From positions 1 to 64,000 of the forward strand of contig JAWVFL010000018.1 in the NCBI GenBank assembly GCA_033856195.1: DNA of 64,000 nucleotides, written 5' to 3'. The stretch is from VRUE01 sp033856195. GTDB lineage: Bacteria > Actinomycetota > Thermoleophilia > Solirubrobacterales > 70-9. The notes beneath the pieces are model-generated. The model did not search any database and was not told where the DNA came from. It saw only the letters and a list, made by a program, of their open reading frames with translations. The translations under genes were made by a program, and so were the position numbers. Within the stretch, counting starts at the first letter, position 1; every line of letters begins with the position of its first letter. Shown here piece by piece: positions 24,765 to 33,631 of this stretch.

Positions 24765-25524
24765 GCTCGCCGGTCAGGCGCTTGGGGCGGATGCGCCACT
24801 CGAGGATCGAGCTGGCTTCGACCAGCTGTGCGTTGGGCAGCTCTTCGGCCAGCATGCCGGAGTCGCTGAACGGGTGCAGCGGGTCGCGCGGGTGGCCGAC
24901 GATCAGGGTCGGCTGCTCGATCCCCAGCCGTTTCTCGCGGTGCGGCGCCGTCTCCCCCAGCAGCAGTCCCTCCAGCACCGCGCCCGAAGGGCCCGGCCGC
25001 TGCCGCACCCAGTCGAGCCCGATATCGAGCAGGAAGTTGGTGCGAGGCAGCAGGGAGGTGGCGCGGGAGACGAGCTCAAAGGCAGGTTTGCCGTAGCGCA
25101 GACCGAGCAGCACCGGCGTGAAGGCGCCGGCGATGGCCGGCAGAGCGTTATCGAGCACTGGCATCTCGACGAAGAGCGCGCGTGCGCGCTGCGGGTAGCC
25201 CACCGCCAGCTCGAGGCCGACGTTGGCGCCGAGGGAGGTCCCGCCGACAACCGCGGACGCCAGCCCGAGGTGGTCAAGCAGCGCCACCACCTGCCGGGCG
25301 AAGAGCGGCATCGAGTAGAGGCGCAGGTCCTCGGGCCGGTCCGAACGCCCGTGCCCGAGCAGGTCGAGGCAGACCACCCGGGTGCCGTGGCGCGCCAACT
25401 CGGGGCCCAGCCGGTCGAACATGCGGCGATTCATCAACAGCCCGTGCACGAGCACGAGCACCCGCTCGCTCTCCCCGTAGGAGTCGTACGCGAGCCGGTG
25501 CCCCTCGTAATGGAACGCGCCCAT
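24739..25524 (-). CDS. Alpha/beta-fold hydrolase
   Basis: A 261-residue hydrolase from ATG 25524 (GAFHYEGHRLAYDS); a longer in-frame start would run into the divergent neighbour's upstream palindrome. The oxyanion region is LVLVHGLLMNRR, the nucleophile elbow GGTSLGANVG (Ser about 98) and the acid GHPRDPLHPFSD. The usual C-terminal catalytic His is not where expected (SSILEWRIRP instead), so His of DPLHP may substitute or the protein may be catalytically altered. Substrate unknown. Confidence 0.85.
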   Translation of the reverse strand: MGAFHYEGHRLAYDSYGESERVLVLVHGLLMNRRMFDRLGPELARHGTRVVCLDLLGHGRSDRPEDLRLYSMPLFARQVVALLDHLGLASAVVGGTSLGANVGLELAVGYPQRARALFVEMPVLDNALPAIAGAFTPVLLGLRYGKPAFELVSRATSLLPRTNFLLDIGLDWVRQRPGPSGAVLEGLLLGETAPHREKRLGIEQPTLIVGHPRDPLHPFSDSGMLAEELPNAQLVEASSILEWRIRPKRLTGELSSFLEAL

Positions 25525-25564
25525 GCCGGAATCTGTACAGCAGTCCGGAGACGGGCTCGTCGCC

Positions 25565-25612
25565 GCGCATCCGACATTCACCACACTAGAGCGGGGTCAA
25601 TGTCGGATGCGC
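25565..25612. promoter_or_regulatory. 14-base perfect inverted repeat over a start codon
   Basis: GCGCATCCGACATT (25565-25578) and AATGTCGGATGCGC (25599-25612) flank a 20-base spacer between two divergent genes. The right arm contains the ATG (25607) of the DUF998 gene. It may be an operator for a dimeric regulator acting on both genes, or an RNA hairpin hiding the start codon. Confidence 0.6.
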
Positions 25613-26260
25613 GCAGTCGCACGGACCTACAGCGAGGTCCGAGACGCGGTCAGCGTGCTCGGCGCGGGCGGCGGCGCCCACCCGTGGCTCTTCAACACCG
25701 GGGTCGCGATCTGGGGGGCCTCCTTCATCCTCGCCGCGGTGGCGCTGGTCCTCGACGGGCCCAGCGGCCTGCGCGGCTGGCTCGGGCCCTCGCTGATCGC
25801 GCTCACCGACCTCGCCCAGATCCTCGCCGGCTTCCCCTTCCCGGCCGACTGCCAGCTGACGATCGATCCCACCTGCCGCGCCCGCGACGTCGCCGGCGAA
25901 CTCTCCTGGCGCGACGCCGCCCACGGCTGGAGCTACTTCCTCGGCGCGATCGCCCTGCAGCTCTCGGTCTTCGCGATGGCCTGGCGCCTCCACGGCGACG
26001 AGCGCTGGGGCCGCCTCGACCTGTTCGCTCTCATTGCCGGCGCAGGTGGCCTCCTGATCTTCGGTGTGCTCTTTTTCGCCACCGGCGACGACCCCGGCGG
26101 GCACTACGGCCTGGTCCAGCGCTTCGCCCTCGCGGCCGGCGGCTTCTGGGTCTTGCTGCTGAGCGCCGGACTGCTCATAGTGGGCCGTCTGCCACCACGA
26201 GCCGAAAACGGAACTAGCGCAGGAGGACGCGGCAGCGTTTCAGCAGCTCATCCACGCTGA
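25607..26260 (+). CDS. DUF998-type integral membrane protein
   Basis: A 217-residue multi-pass membrane protein with about six hydrophobic segments. After the first comes FNTGVAIWGASFILAAVALV, then PFPADC, and a helix pair around HGWSYFLGAIALQLSVFAMA. The pattern of a Cys-containing outside loop and central His-Gly matches DUF998 proteins, which have no settled function. ATG 25607 is used; a longer frame from 25523 would read through the inverted repeat. A second, out-of-frame ATG at 25600 overlaps it. Confidence 0.7.
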   Translation: MRAVARTYSEVRDAVSVLGAGGGAHPWLFNTGVAIWGASFILAAVALVLDGPSGLRGWLGPSLIALTDLAQILAGFPFPADCQLTIDPTCRARDVAGELSWRDAAHGWSYFLGAIALQLSVFAMAWRLHGDERWGRLDLFALIAGAGGLLIFGVLFFATGDDPGGHYGLVQRFALAAGGFWVLLLSAGLLIVGRLPPRAENGTSAGGRGSVSAAHPR

Positions 26261-26273
26261 TGCACGACCGGTT

Positions 26274-27062
26274 TTAGGGTGCGGGCAGTCCGCGCAGCAG
26301 CCTGGCGAACACGCCGTGAAGGGTCCGTTTGCCGTATGCGTGGTCTGGGTCGAACTGGGTGAAGACTGCGATCGCGAGCTTGCGGCCATGCCGTTTGAGC
26401 AGCGCCACCTGATGGTCGACGCGCCCTGAGCCGCTGCCCCAGCCGCCCTTGAAGAGGAGCCGCCAACCGCGAGTCGGCACCCGTCCGACACCCCAGCGCT
26501 GTGAGTGGACGACGTGGGAGAGCAGGTAGGCCGCGTAGCGACGGTGTCGCCCCGGGATGTAGGACCTGAGGCGGTACATGAAGCGCGCCTGGTCGCGGGG
26601 ACTGGTCAGCGACAGGCCCCAGACCGGCGAATAGCGGAAGTCGCGCATGCGGGAGACCCGCGCCAGCCGCTCGATCCTCCTCACGCCAACGACGTCGCGC
26701 ACCGTCGTCGCGGCGACGCTGTCCGAACGCCGGATCATCGGCGCCAGGACGGCACGGTCGCCTCGGGAGAGACGATGGTCGTGGCGCATGCGCAGGTAGG
26801 AGACGAGCAGCATCACCTTGAAGACGCTTGCCGCCGGAGCGGTGCGCCGGCGGTGGAACCCCCGAACCCGTCCCTGCTCGTCGACGACGGCAAAAGCGAC
26901 GTCACCGGCGCGGTGGCTGGCGTAGCGGCGCGCGGCGTCGATGTCGGGATGCCACCGCGTTGGTCCCTTGGCAGGGCTTTCGGCAAGAGACGCGATCCCC
27001 AGCGCAAGCAGGCCGGCGACGAGGAGCAGGCAGAGCCTCAGCGAGCGGCGCCTGGCCACCAT
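26274..27062 (-). CDS. Class A beta-lactamase-fold serine hydrolase
   Basis: A 262-residue exported protein: N-terminal RRRSLRLCLLLVAGLLALG membrane/signal segment, then the penicillin-binding fold with SVFK (SxxK, about 79), SDS (SxN-like, about 113) and KGG (about 211). An Ala-rich signal cleavage site is plausible near residue 28. There is no clear Omega-loop Glu, so DD-peptidase or another acyl-enzyme activity is as likely as beta-lactamase. It overlaps the MMPL gene end by 25 bases and is probably co-transcribed with it. Confidence 0.82.
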   Translation of the reverse strand: MVARRRSLRLCLLLVAGLLALGIASLAESPAKGPTRWHPDIDAARRYASHRAGDVAFAVVDEQGRVRGFHRRRTAPAASVFKVMLLVSYLRMRHDHRLSRGDRAVLAPMIRRSDSVAATTVRDVVGVRRIERLARVSRMRDFRYSPVWGLSLTSPRDQARFMYRLRSYIPGRHRRYAAYLLSHVVHSQRWGVGRVPTRGWRLLFKGGWGSGSGRVDHQVALLKRHGRKLAIAVFTQFDPDHAYGKRTLHGVFARLLRGLPAP

Positions 27063-29164
27063 GCGCGCTCGCCACAGAGGTAGGTGATTGCGGGAATCAG
27101 GAGTGAACGGACGACGAAGGTGTCGAGCAGAACGCCGACCGCCACTGTGGCGCCGATCTGGACCAGCTCTTCGAGTGGCAGCAGGGTCAGGGTGGCGAAG
27201 GTGCCCGCGAGGATCAGGCCGGCGCTGGTGACGACCGTGCCGGTGCCTTCCAGTGCGATCAGCACTCCGTCGCGAGTGCCGTGCAAGGCCGCCTCCTCGC
27301 GGGCACGGGTCATCAGGAAGATGTTGTAGTCGACCCCCAGGGCGACGAGGAAGATGAACGCCAGCAAAACCAGGTCGAAGGCGATCCCGTCCGCGCCGAG
27401 CAGCTCGGTGAAGGCGAAGGTGACGAGGCCGAGCGTCGCCGCGAAAGAGGCGACGACGGTGAGCATCAGGTAGACCGGGGCCGCGAGCGAGCGCAGGACG
27501 AGCATCAGGATCAGGCCGACCACGAGCAGCACCACCGGCACGATCAGGCGCGTGTCGTGCTCGTTGGTCTGCTCGACGTCGTAGTTCTCGGCCGGGATCC
27601 CGCCGACGAGCGCGCCGGGCGCGACCTCCTCCAGCCGCTCGCGCACCCCCTTGACCAGCTCCGCCGCCTCGCCCGAGTAGGGGTCGCCGCGCAGGACGAT
27701 CGCCAGCGCCGCCTCGTCGGAGATCGAGGACGGCGGCACCGGCACGGCCAGCTTGACGGAATCGAGGTCCTCCAGCCCGTGCAGCGCCGCCTCGGCTTCG
27801 CCGAGTCCCACCACCGCCGTCAGCGGCGAGCCGATGCCGGGCGGGAAGTGTTCGTCGAGCACTTCGGTGCCGCGACTGGATTCGGTCTCGTGGGTTTCGC
27901 CTTCGCCGAAGCCGAGCGTGCCGTGGTGAACGAGGTTGCCGAGCGCGAGGACCGCCAAACCGATGAAGACGGTGACGACGATCGCGCCCGAGCGGCGGCG
28001 CACGAAGCCGGCGACCCTCGCCCAGCGGCGGCGCTTCTCCCCCGCGCTCGAATCCCGCGCCGGCCAGAAAGCGCGCCGGCCGAGGATCGAGAGCGCGGCG
28101 GGCAGCAGGGTCAGGGCGGCGGCGAGCATCACCGCGATGCCGATCGCCAGCACCGGGCCGAGCCAGTGGGTCGACTCCAGGTCGGCGAGCAGAAGGACGA
28201 GCATCGCCGCGATCACGGTCGCGGCCGAGGCGGCGATAGGTCGGAAGCTTTCCGCCAGTGCGGTGCGCAGCGCCGGTTCGGGCTCGGCGCCATGGTCGAG
28301 CTCCTCGCGATAGCGGTGGATCAAGAGCAGCGAGTAGTCCGTGCCGGCGCCGAAGATCAGCACCAGCAGCAGGAACGTCCCCTCCGTATTGACCGTGATC
28401 AGGCCACCCTTGATCAAGAGGTAGGTCAGCCCGATCGCGATCAAGTAGGCGATGCCGACGACCAGCAACGGCATCAGGGCCAGCAGCGGCGCCCGGTAGA
28501 CGAGCAGGAGCAGAAGGAGAACGAGGCTGAGGGTCGCGATCAGCAGCGTCTGGCCGGCGTCTTCTGCGACCTGCTCGAGGTCGGCGGCGACCCCACCCGG
28601 CCCGGTGACGTAGGAGTGCAGGCCCGGGTGCCGGTGCGCCGCCAGATAGGCGCGGATTTCCTTGACGCCGTCGAGGACGGCGCCGCGCTCGTCGGAGTCG
28701 ATCGCCAGCGCCACCAGCGCCGCTTCGCCGTCGCGCGAGATCGGCCCCACCCCACGAGCGATCTTCGCCACGTCGCCCAAGGGCTGCTTCGCCTGGCCGG
28801 AGAAGGGGGCGAAGACCGGAGTGGCCCCGGAGAGGCCGAGCCGTTCGAGCCCCTCGCCGAGCCTGCCGATCGCGTCGAGGTCGCCGGCGCTCAGGCCCCC
28901 GCTGCGCTCGAAGACGACCAGCACGGGCACGTCGTCCCCACCCTTGAAGTCGCGCTGCAGCACGTCCAGCACCTGGGTCGACTCCGCGTGCGAGGGCAGG
29001 TAGCTCGCCTGCCCCGCCGCCGTCACCTCACCGATCTGTGTGCGCGCGGCAAAGCCGGCGACGCCGAGCGCGATCCAGACGGAGACGGTCACCGAGCGCC
29101 CGCGCGGACCGGTCACAGCAGCGACGAAGCGCTCGATCATCGGCGGGGAGAGTACGCATGCCAC
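27038..29164 (-). CDS. MMPL/RND-family transporter
   Basis: A 708-residue exporter with the MMPL layout: one N-terminal membrane segment, an extracytoplasmic loop, five segments around LLLLLVYRAPLLALMPLLVVG and GAGTDYSLLLIHRYREE, a cytoplasmic linker, a second loop, and five more segments with LVALGVDYNIFLMTRAREE. Paired GTDY and GVDY motifs are the family's proton-relay positions. GTG 29164 has GCGGAG seven bases upstream and is preferred over ATG 29140. Relatives export lipids, polyketides or siderophores; the cargo here is unknown. Confidence 0.9.
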   Translation of the reverse strand: MACVLSPPMIERFVAAVTGPRGRSVTVSVWIALGVAGFAARTQIGEVTAAGQASYLPSHAESTQVLDVLQRDFKGGDDVPVLVVFERSGGLSAGDLDAIGRLGEGLERLGLSGATPVFAPFSGQAKQPLGDVAKIARGVGPISRDGEAALVALAIDSDERGAVLDGVKEIRAYLAAHRHPGLHSYVTGPGGVAADLEQVAEDAGQTLLIATLSLVLLLLLLVYRAPLLALMPLLVVGIAYLIAIGLTYLLIKGGLITVNTEGTFLLLVLIFGAGTDYSLLLIHRYREELDHGAEPEPALRTALAESFRPIAASAATVIAAMLVLLLADLESTHWLGPVLAIGIAVMLAAALTLLPAALSILGRRAFWPARDSSAGEKRRRWARVAGFVRRRSGAIVVTVFIGLAVLALGNLVHHGTLGFGEGETHETESSRGTEVLDEHFPPGIGSPLTAVVGLGEAEAALHGLEDLDSVKLAVPVPPSSISDEAALAIVLRGDPYSGEAAELVKGVRERLEEVAPGALVGGIPAENYDVEQTNEHDTRLIVPVVLLVVGLILMLVLRSLAAPVYLMLTVVASFAATLGLVTFAFTELLGADGIAFDLVLLAFIFLVALGVDYNIFLMTRAREEAALHGTRDGVLIALEGTGTVVTSAGLILAGTFATLTLLPLEELVQIGATVAVGVLLDTFVVRSLLIPAITYLCGERAWWPGAAR

Positions 29165-29195
29165 AACCCGGCTCCGCCGCCCCTATGCCCAAGCG

Positions 29196-29214
29196 GTTGT
29201 ACAAGACGTACAAC
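29196..29214. promoter_or_regulatory. Inverted repeat GTTGTAC-N5-GTACAAC
   Basis: A perfect 7-base inverted repeat in the 165-base divergent region between the MMPL exporter and the SipW-like operon. Its form resembles TetR-type operators that often control MMPL exporters, though no tetR gene is in the window. Confidence 0.45.
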
Positions 29215-29329
29215 AACAAGAAAATCCATCTGCCTTTTCCTCGTTAAAGGCGATCCGGCATTCGGCCGATGCGGGATGGCCGACGGAACTCGTAAATCTG
29301 TCGATATCGCTAAAGGAAGAGGAGAATCG

Positions 29330-29800
29330 ATGAGCTGGATGACACAAAAACGAGTATTCATGGCCCTTGGCTGCACGATCGCTGTCGCCGCGGCGGGGGT
29401 CGCGCTGGCCTACTTCACCTCGAGCGGCTCGGGCACCGGATCGGCCAGCGTCGGTTCCAGCTCGGCCGTGACCCTGCACGCCTCGATCACGGGCAACCTC
29501 TACCCGGGCTCTTCGTCGCCGGTGAGCTTCACCGTCGACAACCCCTCCTCGGGCGTGCAGCGGGTCGGCACGGTCAGCCTCGAAAGCATCTCAACCGACG
29601 CCGGTCACTCGAGCTGCAGCACCACGCTCACCGGCGGCAATCCTGACTTCACGATGGCGGCGGTCCCCGTCAACCAGGTGTTCCCCCCGGGCAACGGCCA
29701 GAGCGTCTCCGCCACCGGCACGCTGGCGATGAACGAAACCGGTGTCAACCAGGACGCCTGCCAGGGAGCGACGCTGACGCTGCACCTGACCAACAACTAG
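29330..29800 (+). CDS. Small SipW-like exported protein
   Basis: A 156-residue protein with an N-terminal export helix (FMALGCTIAVAAAGVALAYF) followed by TSSGSGTGSA, the AYFT-type processing region seen in SipW-signal proteins. The rest is a Ser/Thr-rich beta domain with two Cys (SSCSTT and VNQDACQG) that could pair outside the cell. ATG 29330 follows GAAGAGGAG at ideal spacing; a much longer frame upstream is antisense to the MMPL gene. It is the first of three exported-protein genes in a row. Function unknown; a surface fibre or matrix role is inference. Confidence 0.75.
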   Translation: MSWMTQKRVFMALGCTIAVAAAGVALAYFTSSGSGTGSASVGSSSAVTLHASITGNLYPGSSSPVSFTVDNPSSGVQRVGTVSLESISTDAGHSSCSTTLTGGNPDFTMAAVPVNQVFPPGNGQSVSATGTLAMNETGVNQDACQGATLTLHLTNN

Positions 29801-29825
29801 TTAGTCCAGACGAGGCGACGGGGAA

Positions 29826-30572
29826 ATGCGCAGCACTAAGGGCATGCTCGCCCTGGTGGTCGGGATCGCCGGCCTCGGCGCCGTCGCCTACGCCTCCTCT
29901 TCACGCGATTCGCACCCCGGCTCCGCTCCTCCCCCCTCGGAGCGGAGCCGGGCGAGCACCTCGTTGCCAAAGCCGAAGATCGGCCAGCATCCGAACAAGG
30001 TGGCGGTGTCGAGCGGCGCTCGCTTTACCTTCAGCGCCCGCGGCCGCAGCCCGCGCTTCCAGTGCAGCCTCGACGGGCGCCGCTGGGCCGCTTGCCAGTC
30101 GCCGCTCGTATTCAGCAAGCTGGCGATCGGCATCCACGGCTTCTCGGTGCGGCCCGTCGGCGCCCGGGGCGCGCACGGCAAGGCCGCGCGCTTCCGCTGG
30201 CGCGTGCTCGAGCCAAAGGACTTCTCGATCGCTCCGCAACTGTCCAGCCTGGGCGCGCTCTACCCGGGGGCACCCGCGCAGGCGCTGACGCTGACGATCT
30301 CCAACCCGAACCCGGTGCCGATCTTCGTCACCAGCCTGGAGGTCAGGGCGACGGCCAGCCCGCCCGGCTGCCCCGCCGCCGAGAACCTCATCCTGAGCGG
30401 CTCGAGCGCCTCCAGCACCGCCCCGGTCAAGGTGCCCGCGGGCGGGGCGGTGAGCCTTCCCGCTCCGGGAGCCACCGCTCCAGCGATCCAGCTGCGTGAC
30501 CTTCCCGTCAACCAAGACGCCTGCCAGCGGACCCAGTTCCCGCTTGCCTTCGCCGGGACGGCGCGGGGATGA
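29826..30572 (+). CDS. Exported protein related to the upstream SipW-like protein
   Basis: A 248-residue protein with an N-terminal hydrophobic segment (GMLALVVGIAGLGAVAYAS). A middle region, FQCSLDGRRWAACQSPL with KLAIGIHGFSVR, resembles Ig-like or fibronectin-like extracellular domains. The C-terminal ~110 residues repeat the fold of the preceding protein, including PPGCPAAENL and the shared VNQDACQ. The ATG overlaps nothing upstream, and its own stop overlaps the next ATG (ATGA). No enzymatic motif is seen. Confidence 0.7.
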   Translation: MRSTKGMLALVVGIAGLGAVAYASSSRDSHPGSAPPPSERSRASTSLPKPKIGQHPNKVAVSSGARFTFSARGRSPRFQCSLDGRRWAACQSPLVFSKLAIGIHGFSVRPVGARGAHGKAARFRWRVLEPKDFSIAPQLSSLGALYPGAPAQALTLTISNPNPVPIFVTSLEVRATASPPGCPAAENLILSGSSASSTAPVKVPAGGAVSLPAPGATAPAIQLRDLPVNQDACQRTQFPLAFAGTARG

Positions 30573-33529
30573 GGCGGCTGCTGCCAACCGGGGTCGCAAT
30601 CGTCGCAATCGTCGCCCTGCTGGCCGTTACCGCGGCCGGCGTCGCCATCGCCTACTTCACCACGATGGGCTCCGGCAACAGCACCCCGAAGACGGTCTCG
30701 ACGCTCTCCCAGCCAACGATCGGCACCGCCACGCCGGGAGCGGGTGGGACGGTCAGCCTGAGCTGGGCCACGGTCCCGGCGCCGGGGGCCGGCGTGGTGA
30801 CCTACAGCGTCAAACGCGACGGAGCGGGCGCCGGTGGCACATGCAACACGACGCTGACCGTGACGAGCTGCGCCGACAGCGGCCTCAAAGCGGGCGCCTA
30901 TACCTACGTGGTCACGGCAAAATGGCGTTCCTGGTCGGTGGCCAGCGCGGGCAAAGCGGCGACGGTGACCATCGGCCCCGCGGACCACTTCGTGCTCGCC
31001 GCCGCCTCGACCACTCCAACCGCCGGCGCCGCCGACAACCTGACGATCACGGCAAAAGACGCCGGCGGCAGCACGGTCACGACCTTTGTGGGCACCCATG
31101 ACCTCGTCTTCTCGGGCGCCTCCGCCAGTCCCGCTGGAACCGTGCCCACGGTCTCGAACTCCTCGGGCACGGACGTGGCCTTCGGCGGCGTCACGACGAT
31201 CGATTTCAGCGCCGGCGTCGCCACCGTCACCGCGACCAAAAACGGCGCGATGAAGCTCTACAAAGGTGGCGCGACCAGCCTCAACGTCAGCGATGGCTCA
31301 ATCTCAACCGAAACCCCGCTGGCGGTGACGGTATCCGCCGCCACGGCATCGAAATTCGTGCTCACGGCGACCACGACCACATTGGCGGCCGGCGATGCCA
31401 GCGACCTGACCACCACCGCCCAGGACACCTACGGCAACGTCGCCACCACCTACACGGGCTCCAAGAGCCTCACCTTCTCCGGCGCCTCTGCCAGCCCCGG
31501 CGGAACGATGCCAACCGTGGTCAACAGCAGCGGGACCGCGGTCGATTTCGGCAGCGCCACCGCGATCACCTTCGCCGCGGGGGTGGCCACGGTCTCCTCG
31601 TCGAAAAACGGCCTGATGAGGCTCTACTCGAGCGGCAAACCCAACATCAACGTCAGCGACGGCTCGACCTCGACCAAAACGCCGCTGGAAGTGACCGTAT
31701 CTCCCCTCGCCGCATCGAAATTCGCGCTCACGGCCGCGACCACGACCCCGGCGGCGGGCGCCACCGACAACCTCACCACGACCGCCCAGGACACCTACGG
31801 CAATGTCGCAACCACCTACACCGGCTCCAAGAGCCTCACCTTCACGGGCGCCTCGGCCAGTCCGGGCGGAACCGTGTCCACCGTTTCCGACTCCAGCGGC
31901 GCCGACATTGCCTTCGGCAGCGCCACGACGATCAACTTCAGCGCCGGCGTGGCCACCGTCACCGCGACCAAAAACGGCGCGATGAAGCTCTACAAAGGCG
32001 GCTCGACCAGCCTCAATGTCACCGACGGCACCCTCCTCACCCCCAGCGCCCTGGTCGTCACTGTCGGCACCACCGCGACGCGGCTCCTGCTTGCCGCCGC
32101 GACGACGACCCCCGCGGCGGGAGCTTCCGTCGACCTCACGACCACCGCCCTGGACGCCTACGAAAACACGGTCACCGGCTACACCGGCACCAAGAACCTC
32201 ACCTTCTCCGGCGCCTCGACCAGTCCCGGCAACACCAAACCCACGGTCTCCAACAGCTCCGGCGCCGCGGTCAACTTCGGCACCGCCACGCCGATCAGCT
32301 TCACCAACGGGGTGGCGACCGTCTCCACGACCAAAAACGGCGTGATGAAACTCTACGCCGCCGAGGAAGCGATCCTCGTCGTCAGCGACGGCTCGATCTC
32401 CAGCGCACCGCTGAAAGCGATCGTTTCCCCGCTCGCGGCCTCGAAACTCGTGCTCGCCGCAGCCACGACCACCCCCGCGGCGGGCGCCACCGACAACCTC
32501 ACCACGACCGCCCAGGACACCTACGGCAATGTCGCAACCACCTACACCGGCTCCAAGAGCCTCACCTTCACCGGTGCCGTCGCCAGCCCCGGCGGGAACG
32601 TCCCGACGGTCTCGGACTCCTCCGGGGCCGACATCGCCTTCGGCACCCCGACCTCGATCGACTTCAGCAAAGGAATCGCGGCCGTCTCGGGTGTAAAAAA
32701 CGGCGTGATGAGGCTCTACAAAGGCGGTTCGACCACGATCAACGCGAGCGACGGCACCTTCACCACGGCAAACGTCACGCTGACGGTCGCGATGACGGCC
32801 TCGAAATTCCTGCTCGCCGCCGCCACCACCACGCCGGTCGCCGCCGCAGCCGACAACCTGACGATCACCGCGCAGGACGCCTACCTCAACACCGTCACCA
32901 CCTACACCGGCGCCAAGAACCTCGTCTTCTCGGGCTCCTCGGCGAGCCCGGACGGAACGCTGCCCTCCGTGGCCAACAGCGCCGGCACGGCGATCAACTT
33001 CGGCAGCACCACCGCAATCAACTTCACCAACGGCATCGCCAGCGTCTCTGGCTCGAAAAACGGCGTGATGAAACTCAACCTGGCGGGCCCGGCAAGCATC
33101 ACGGTGAGCGACGGCTCGATTTCGAACCCCACCCCGCTGGCTGTGACGGTCTCGGTGGACGCAGCGGCCCGGTGGGCGCTGACCAACATCAGCTTCAGCG
33201 CCGGCACGCTCAGCTCCCTCTGCCTCTTCGCCTGCACCGTGACCGGCCTCGGCAACAGCGGCACGGTCACCGCCAAAGTCGCTGTCACCGACAGCGTCGG
33301 CAACACGGTAAACGCCGTCGGCGCGGGCCACGCCGCCAAAGCAGCGGTAACCAGTGGCAGCGGTTCGATCAATGGGACCCCGCTGGCGATCCCCAGCACG
33401 GGCGCTGCCGAATCGGCGACGACCTTCACCTACACGTCCAAATCCTCCGGCAAATTCACCGAAACGGTTACGGCGTCCGCCGCGGAAGGCACCGCCTACA
33501 CAGCGGCGACCCTTACCGCGAAAAACTAG
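30569..33529 (+). CDS. Large exported protein with six tandem Ig-like repeats
   Basis: A 986-residue Thr/Ser/Ala-rich protein. The N-terminal segment VAIVALLAVTAAGVAIAYFT is again SipW-like. Residues 35-137 form a fibronectin-III-like domain (VSLSWATVPAPG, GAYTYVV). Six repeats of ~121 residues follow (about 138-866). Each has AATTTPAAGATDNLTTTAQD, TYTGSKSLTFSGASASPGG and KNGVMKLYKGG. A final ~120-residue domain has one Cys pair (LCLFAC). No catalytic motif or LPxTG anchor is visible. The ATG overlaps the previous stop (ATGA). A surface adhesin or stalk is the likeliest role. Confidence 0.8.
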   Translation: MRRLLPTGVAIVAIVALLAVTAAGVAIAYFTTMGSGNSTPKTVSTLSQPTIGTATPGAGGTVSLSWATVPAPGAGVVTYSVKRDGAGAGGTCNTTLTVTSCADSGLKAGAYTYVVTAKWRSWSVASAGKAATVTIGPADHFVLAAASTTPTAGAADNLTITAKDAGGSTVTTFVGTHDLVFSGASASPAGTVPTVSNSSGTDVAFGGVTTIDFSAGVATVTATKNGAMKLYKGGATSLNVSDGSISTETPLAVTVSAATASKFVLTATTTTLAAGDASDLTTTAQDTYGNVATTYTGSKSLTFSGASASPGGTMPTVVNSSGTAVDFGSATAITFAAGVATVSSSKNGLMRLYSSGKPNINVSDGSTSTKTPLEVTVSPLAASKFALTAATTTPAAGATDNLTTTAQDTYGNVATTYTGSKSLTFTGASASPGGTVSTVSDSSGADIAFGSATTINFSAGVATVTATKNGAMKLYKGGSTSLNVTDGTLLTPSALVVTVGTTATRLLLAAATTTPAAGASVDLTTTALDAYENTVTGYTGTKNLTFSGASTSPGNTKPTVSNSSGAAVNFGTATPISFTNGVATVSTTKNGVMKLYAAEEAILVVSDGSISSAPLKAIVSPLAASKLVLAAATTTPAAGATDNLTTTAQDTYGNVATTYTGSKSLTFTGAVASPGGNVPTVSDSSGADIAFGTPTSIDFSKGIAAVSGVKNGVMRLYKGGSTTINASDGTFTTANVTLTVAMTASKFLLAAATTTPVAAAADNLTITAQDAYLNTVTTYTGAKNLVFSGSSASPDGTLPSVANSAGTAINFGSTTAINFTNGIASVSGSKNGVMKLNLAGPASITVSDGSISNPTPLAVTVSVDAAARWALTNISFSAGTLSSLCLFACTVTGLGNSGTVTAKVAVTDSVGNTVNAVGAGHAAKAAVTSGSGSINGTPLAIPSTGAAESATTFTYTSKSSGKFTETVTASAAEGTAYTAATLTAKN
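30979..33165 (+). repeat. Six direct repeats of about 363 bases
   Basis: Repeat units begin near 30979, 31347, 31711, 32078, 32441 and 32802. Units 3 and 5 are nearly identical at the DNA level over long stretches (for example the segments around 31750 and 32475), which points to recent duplication or gene conversion. The unit length is a multiple of three, so copy number can vary without breaking the frame. Confidence 0.85.
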
Positions 33530-33631
33530 TCGCGCGGCTCGAGCTGGATCTCGCGCATTGCCTGAGTATTTTGAGGATTCTGCCAAAGGGTAGTTCTCCC
33601 GCTACGCACGATTACGACCTAAGGAGGAAGC

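Noticed and set aside
27281..29800. An 839-codon plus-strand open frame
   Set aside because: Most of it is antisense to the MMPL gene and has His/Gln/Arg/Asp-rich shadow composition. Only its last 157 codons from ATG 29330, with a good ribosome binding site, encode a real protein.
30979..33165. CRISPR-like array
   Set aside because: The repeats are ~363 bases, in frame and protein-coding, with no spacers or cas genes.
31304..33586. A 760-codon minus-strand frame over the repeat protein
   Set aside because: Repetitive shadow of the tandem repeats; Gly/Arg-rich with no domain. The plus-strand reading has an export signal and Ig-like repeats.
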